This document shows positions 61,101 to 64,000 of a stretch of DNA of 64,000 nt, piece by piece. Every line of letters begins with the position of its first letter. Position 1 is the first letter of the stretch. Origin of the DNA: Mycogone perniciosa (Eukaryota; Ascomycota; Sordariomycetes; Hypocreales; Hypocreaceae); the NCBI GenBank assembly GCA_025331125.1, contig JAOALB010000198.1:19663-83662 (forward strand). The letters are read 5' to 3'. The notes below the pieces were generated by a model. It saw only the letters and a list, made by a program, of their open reading frames with translations. It did no database searches and was not told the DNA's origin. The position numbers and the translations under genes are program-made.

Positions 61101-62722
61101 ACCAAACATTTGAGTATCTTAGAACTGCTATTTCGGCATCACAAGATGCACGAACCCATCTGGAGACGAAGCTTGAGGAAGAGCGTGCTCAGCGAGATAA
61201 GATCGAAGGCAAGCTCAACAAGCTCAAGATTGAGCACGAAGCCCGCACGGCAGAGCTAGTGGCTGTCACTCAACGTTTACGTGATGCAGAAGAACTCGTG
61301 GAGCAGCATGCCAATGAGGCGCGAACACATCGTGAAGCAGTTCTTTCAGGACTTGACAAGCTCACATCCAAGGATGAGACCAAGTCTAACAAGGTTGACG
61401 CAGATCGCGTTTTGGTACTCCAGAGTCAGGTTACGGCTGCCAACGCACTGGTTAAGAAGTATCAGCAGGAAGCAGATGTGGCGGCAGACAAGCTTCGGAG
61501 CGCCGAGGAACGCATCGCTGGACTGGAACAGTACCAGGAACAATCAAGCCGAGAGGGCGTGGCTATTCGGCGGCAACTTCAGTCGGCTTTGAGAGAGACT
61601 CAGAGTCTACAGGCCACCAATGCGGATATCAAGAATCAGCTGGCCGCCCAACAACTCGAGACAAACGCCATGACAGTACAGCATACTGCATTGAAGGATA
61701 TTCTCAGTGAACGGGGAATCAGCCCGACTGGTGCTGTTCGCTCCCGAGGTCTCACCAGCCCGCGAACAAACTCCCCTGAGCAAAGCCGTATGCGAGAGCT
61801 TGAGGCTCAACTAGCGAGTGCCACCGCTGCACATGAAGAGACCAAGCAGACCTTTGCAATCCAGGCACAGGAGTCTGAGGCGGCGTATCGTGAGAAGCTC
61901 TCACAGCTCGAAAGCGATTATCAGTCGGCTGTGCACTACGTCAAAGGAACAGAGAAGATGTTGAAGCAGCTCAAGGACCAACTCAACCGCTACAAGGCAG
62001 AGAATTCTCGCCTCAAGGAGGAAATTGAAACTCTGGAGGATCGACTCCAAGCAGACGGCCTAGAATCGGGTTCACCTGAGTGGGAGAGCGAACGTAGCGC
62101 TTTGCAGTACAAGGTTGCGAGCTTGGAAGCTGAGCTTCGAGTCTCATCGTCTCATGTAGAGAAGAGCCTTGAAAACCTAAAGACGCAACTAGCAGAGAGC
62201 AAACACAGGCTAGAAGAGGCTGTGAGAAGCAGTGAAGGGGCAACTACAAGTCTGAGCGCCCAACGCAAAGAACTCGAGCAACTGCAATCGGAGAACGCTC
62301 TACTCGAACAGCGTGCAACCGATGCGGAGCAAAAGGTTTCGTTATTGCTTGACCAGGTTGAACATTCTGTGGACAGCTATCGTCGTCGCAGTCGACAGGC
62401 TCCGATCTTGGGTTCCGAAGTGGCGGTTCTTGCGAACGGAATCCCTAGCTTCCATGAAAGCTCTGAGGCTGAGAGTGGCTTTTTGAACGGTAGAGACAGC
62501 GCCGCGCTCGATAGTCTTGCAAGCGAGCTGGAAACCCTGCGGAGTCACTGGGAGAATACAAACAAGAACTATCGACTGAGCACTAATTTTGACTTTGACC
62601 CTGTGGTTAGCCCTAAGAAGGATGATGACACCTCTGTTGGGCTGGGCCTGAGCGAGAGCCTAGCAGACTGGAGAAAGAGACTCGATACGGAACACCACGC
62701 TGATGCGGATAGGCCCAAGTAA
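58187..62722 (+). CDS. tea1: Kelch-repeat cell polarity protein (Tea1/Kel1 type)
   Basis: Exons 58187-58441, 58525-58903, 58960-59227 and 59278-62722 join to 1448 aa; introns are 83, 56, 56 inclusive of branch CTGAC, and 50 bp. After a Ser-rich start, six kelch-type repeats span about 100-450 (YPWSQRRLTY, DIYLMGGLINSS, RYGHSLNILGSKIYIFGG, NDVWCYDPVVNKWTQL, PREGHAAALVDDVMYIFGG, RSGHTITAVGKSIVVLGG). A Pro/Ser-rich disordered region follows to about 700, then a long coiled coil (about 760-1330) rich in Glu, Lys, Gln and Ala heptads. Tea1/KelA proteins ride microtubule plus ends and mark growth sites at cell tips, binding formins and landmark proteins. The third donor is GTAGGT at 59228, which keeps MYLFGGTNGY in frame. 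Confidence 0.92.
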
Positions 62723-63599
62723 GGCTAAGCTCACTCCAGCGCATTCTGGATATTGCTACGTTTTTATGACGCCATATACCCGCTGCTTCATTCTTGTCTC
62801 TAGGAACGATTGCCCTGGTGTTTCAATGTCTGTACATTTTACATGTACCCCCTGAAGAGGGCACACACTGGAGTTTCGGAAGTTTCCTTTCTCTTAATCA
62901 CTTGATGATGTGGTCTTTCTTTTTTAATATCAGCCCTGGCAGACTTTCCACGGAGTTTATGCCGCTGAAAATGTGTAAACCCTTGTTTTTACTATCTCCC
63001 GATTTCTTGTTTCGATTCCCGTTCTTTCCTTAATGACGGTTTTTTTCTTTACCTCATGAAACTCGTTTGATCACGAGTGTTGGTGTATTTTTCTATGCTA
63101 ACTTGTTTGACTTTGTTTTTTGATAGGGGGAAATGGTCTTTCTGTACAATACCTACGGGGGATTGTGGCTTGAGATAGGCTGGTCTTCCGCAGTTTTTGT
63201 TGGACTGCTTACAGGAGGGTTTGCTAAAAATCTTCATGCAAAAAGGGGGAAGATTCGCTGCTTCTTCTCTCTTATGAATTGCGTGCTTTGGCTTAACTAA
63301 ATGATGAGAGATGAATTGCTCGACCTGATTTAATTGACGGTTTCCTGTTTTCGGTGCAAGTTGAGTGGTTTTGTCATATTTTGGAGAAGGTTCAAAAAAG
63401 TCCAAGATAAATCAAATAGAAGTCATGTCCTTAATTAATTCTGAATGAGTCGTAGGTTGTGTATGCATTGCTGTCCCATCTATGCATTAAACGCAGTTGA
63501 CCTCCTCTCCTGTTAAATTCCCGTGCCTCCCCAACGCCATCAAAAACAAGCAAGCCCCCCCCCCAACCCTCAATCCCAAACGACTTTTATATCCCTCGC
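62723..63599. other. Convergent intergenic region
   Basis: 3' flanks of the kelch gene and SMC5. T-rich; a C9 tract lies near 63555. A 118-codon minus frame at 63049-63405 is not supported by any family mark. Confidence 0.5.
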
Positions 63600-64000
63600 T
63601 CAAGCCGCCGCCATAAGACGTTTCTGAACACCCAAGCACCTCCTAAAGTCCAGCTTCGTGCCATCCTTGGGCATGCGCTCACCACTGGCGATGCAGAGAA
63701 CGCGCATCTTGGGGTCATACCGCAAACCCGTGAGTAACTTGGGCGTGATGAGGAAGTACTGGCTCGTGTGCTCCTTGCAGGCGATTTCGACCATGCGTTC
63801 GTGCACCATGCGCTCGTTGCGAGGGTCCATACCTTGGTTGATCTCGTCGACGACGCGGAAGGGAGATTGGGCCATGGATTGGAGGGCCATGAGGTAGAAT
63901 ATGGTGGAGACGGCGCGTTCGCCACCGGATTGACGGTGGGCGTTGAGTTGTTGAAGGGTTTCGTTTTCACTGTTTGGGGGGGGGGGGGGTTGGGGGTGCG
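63600..64000 (-). CDS. SMC5: SMC5, C-terminal end (partial; runs off the right edge)
   Basis: The last exon (63969-63600) encodes about 122 residues, ending at TGA 63600-63602; upstream is an intron that continues past the window, with acceptor CAG at 63970-63972 preceded by a run of at least 13 C on the coding strand. The exon holds the ABC signature region HRQSGGERAVSTIFYLMALQ and the Walker B/D-loop PFRVVDEINQGMDPRNERM, then the HTSQYFLITPKLLTGLRY block unique to SMC5. SMC5 pairs with SMC6 in the DNA-repair and chromosome-segregation complex. The C-terminal ATPase half-site is intact. Confidence 0.95.
   Translation of the reverse strand, partial: HPQPPPPPNSENETLQQLNAHRQSGGERAVSTIFYLMALQSMAQSPFRVVDEINQGMDPRNERMVHERMVEIACKEHTSQYFLITPKLLTGLRYDPKMRVLCIASGERMPKDGTKLDFRRCLGVQKRLMAAA

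Noticed and set aside
1..64000. CRISPR array, operon-like defence island or prophage
   Set aside because: The DNA is eukaryotic with spliced genes; no spaced direct-repeat array or phage-like cluster is present.

Overview
The window is nuclear DNA from a filamentous ascomycete, most likely a Sordariomycete and probably Hypocreales. The evidence is genes broken by 50-160 bp GT-AG introns with CTAAC/CTGAC-like branch sites, near-universal fungal genes (KOG1/raptor, TEA1/KEL1, SMC5, EGD1, RPL24, TAD1, DLD1, FAA1, DOA4-like USP), fungus-specific families (DUF3669, OPT transporter, AIM11, Rax1-type RGS protein, silencing RdRP) and a decayed AT-rich repeat block. I cannot name the species from sequence alone.

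Layout. 1-2744 (-): 5' part of an NRPS-like adenylation-thiolation-reductase gene that runs off the left edge. 2745-6216: gene-free. 6217-15373: Rax1-like RGS membrane protein (+), DUF3669 protein (-), type II pantothenate kinase (+), AIM11 (-), a 2OG-Fe(II) dioxygenase (+). 15745-22380 (-): RNA-dependent RNA polymerase, then a mitochondrial D-lactate dehydrogenase with an apparent frameshift. 23876-28345: peroxisomal peroxiredoxin (+), RPL24 (-), TAD1 (+), NAC-beta/EGD1 (-). 29552-32179 (-): OPT oligopeptide transporter.

32180-38724 is an accessory-looking block with no intact gene. It holds a telomere-repeat-like stretch, AT-rich DNA, a solo LTR with a 5-bp target duplication and a decayed reading frame. 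It ends at a small secreted six-cysteine protein (38725-39114). 40999-62722 returns to housekeeping genes: a rhodanese-USP deubiquitinase (+), long-chain acyl-CoA synthetase (-), KOG1 (-) and TEA1/KEL1-like kelch protein (+). The right edge holds the C-terminus of SMC5 (-).

Most genes act independently. Loose themes are TORC1/growth polarity (KOG1 and TEA1 share a 3-kb divergent promoter region), lipid and peroxisome metabolism (FAA1, the PTS1-bearing peroxiredoxin, pantothenate kinase for CoA) and genome defence (RdRP, plus a block that looks RIP-decayed). The points most worth a second look are a 1-nucleotide exon required to keep EGD1 in frame, a dispersed intergenic repeat (core GTACGGAGTAC, at least 17 copies of its 10-bp core), the solo LTR with its flanking effector-like gene, and the DLD1 frameshift. 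I did not find a clear new multi-gene system.

Exon boundaries were assigned by hand from GT/AG sites, reading frame and recalled family conservation; no search or RNA data was available.
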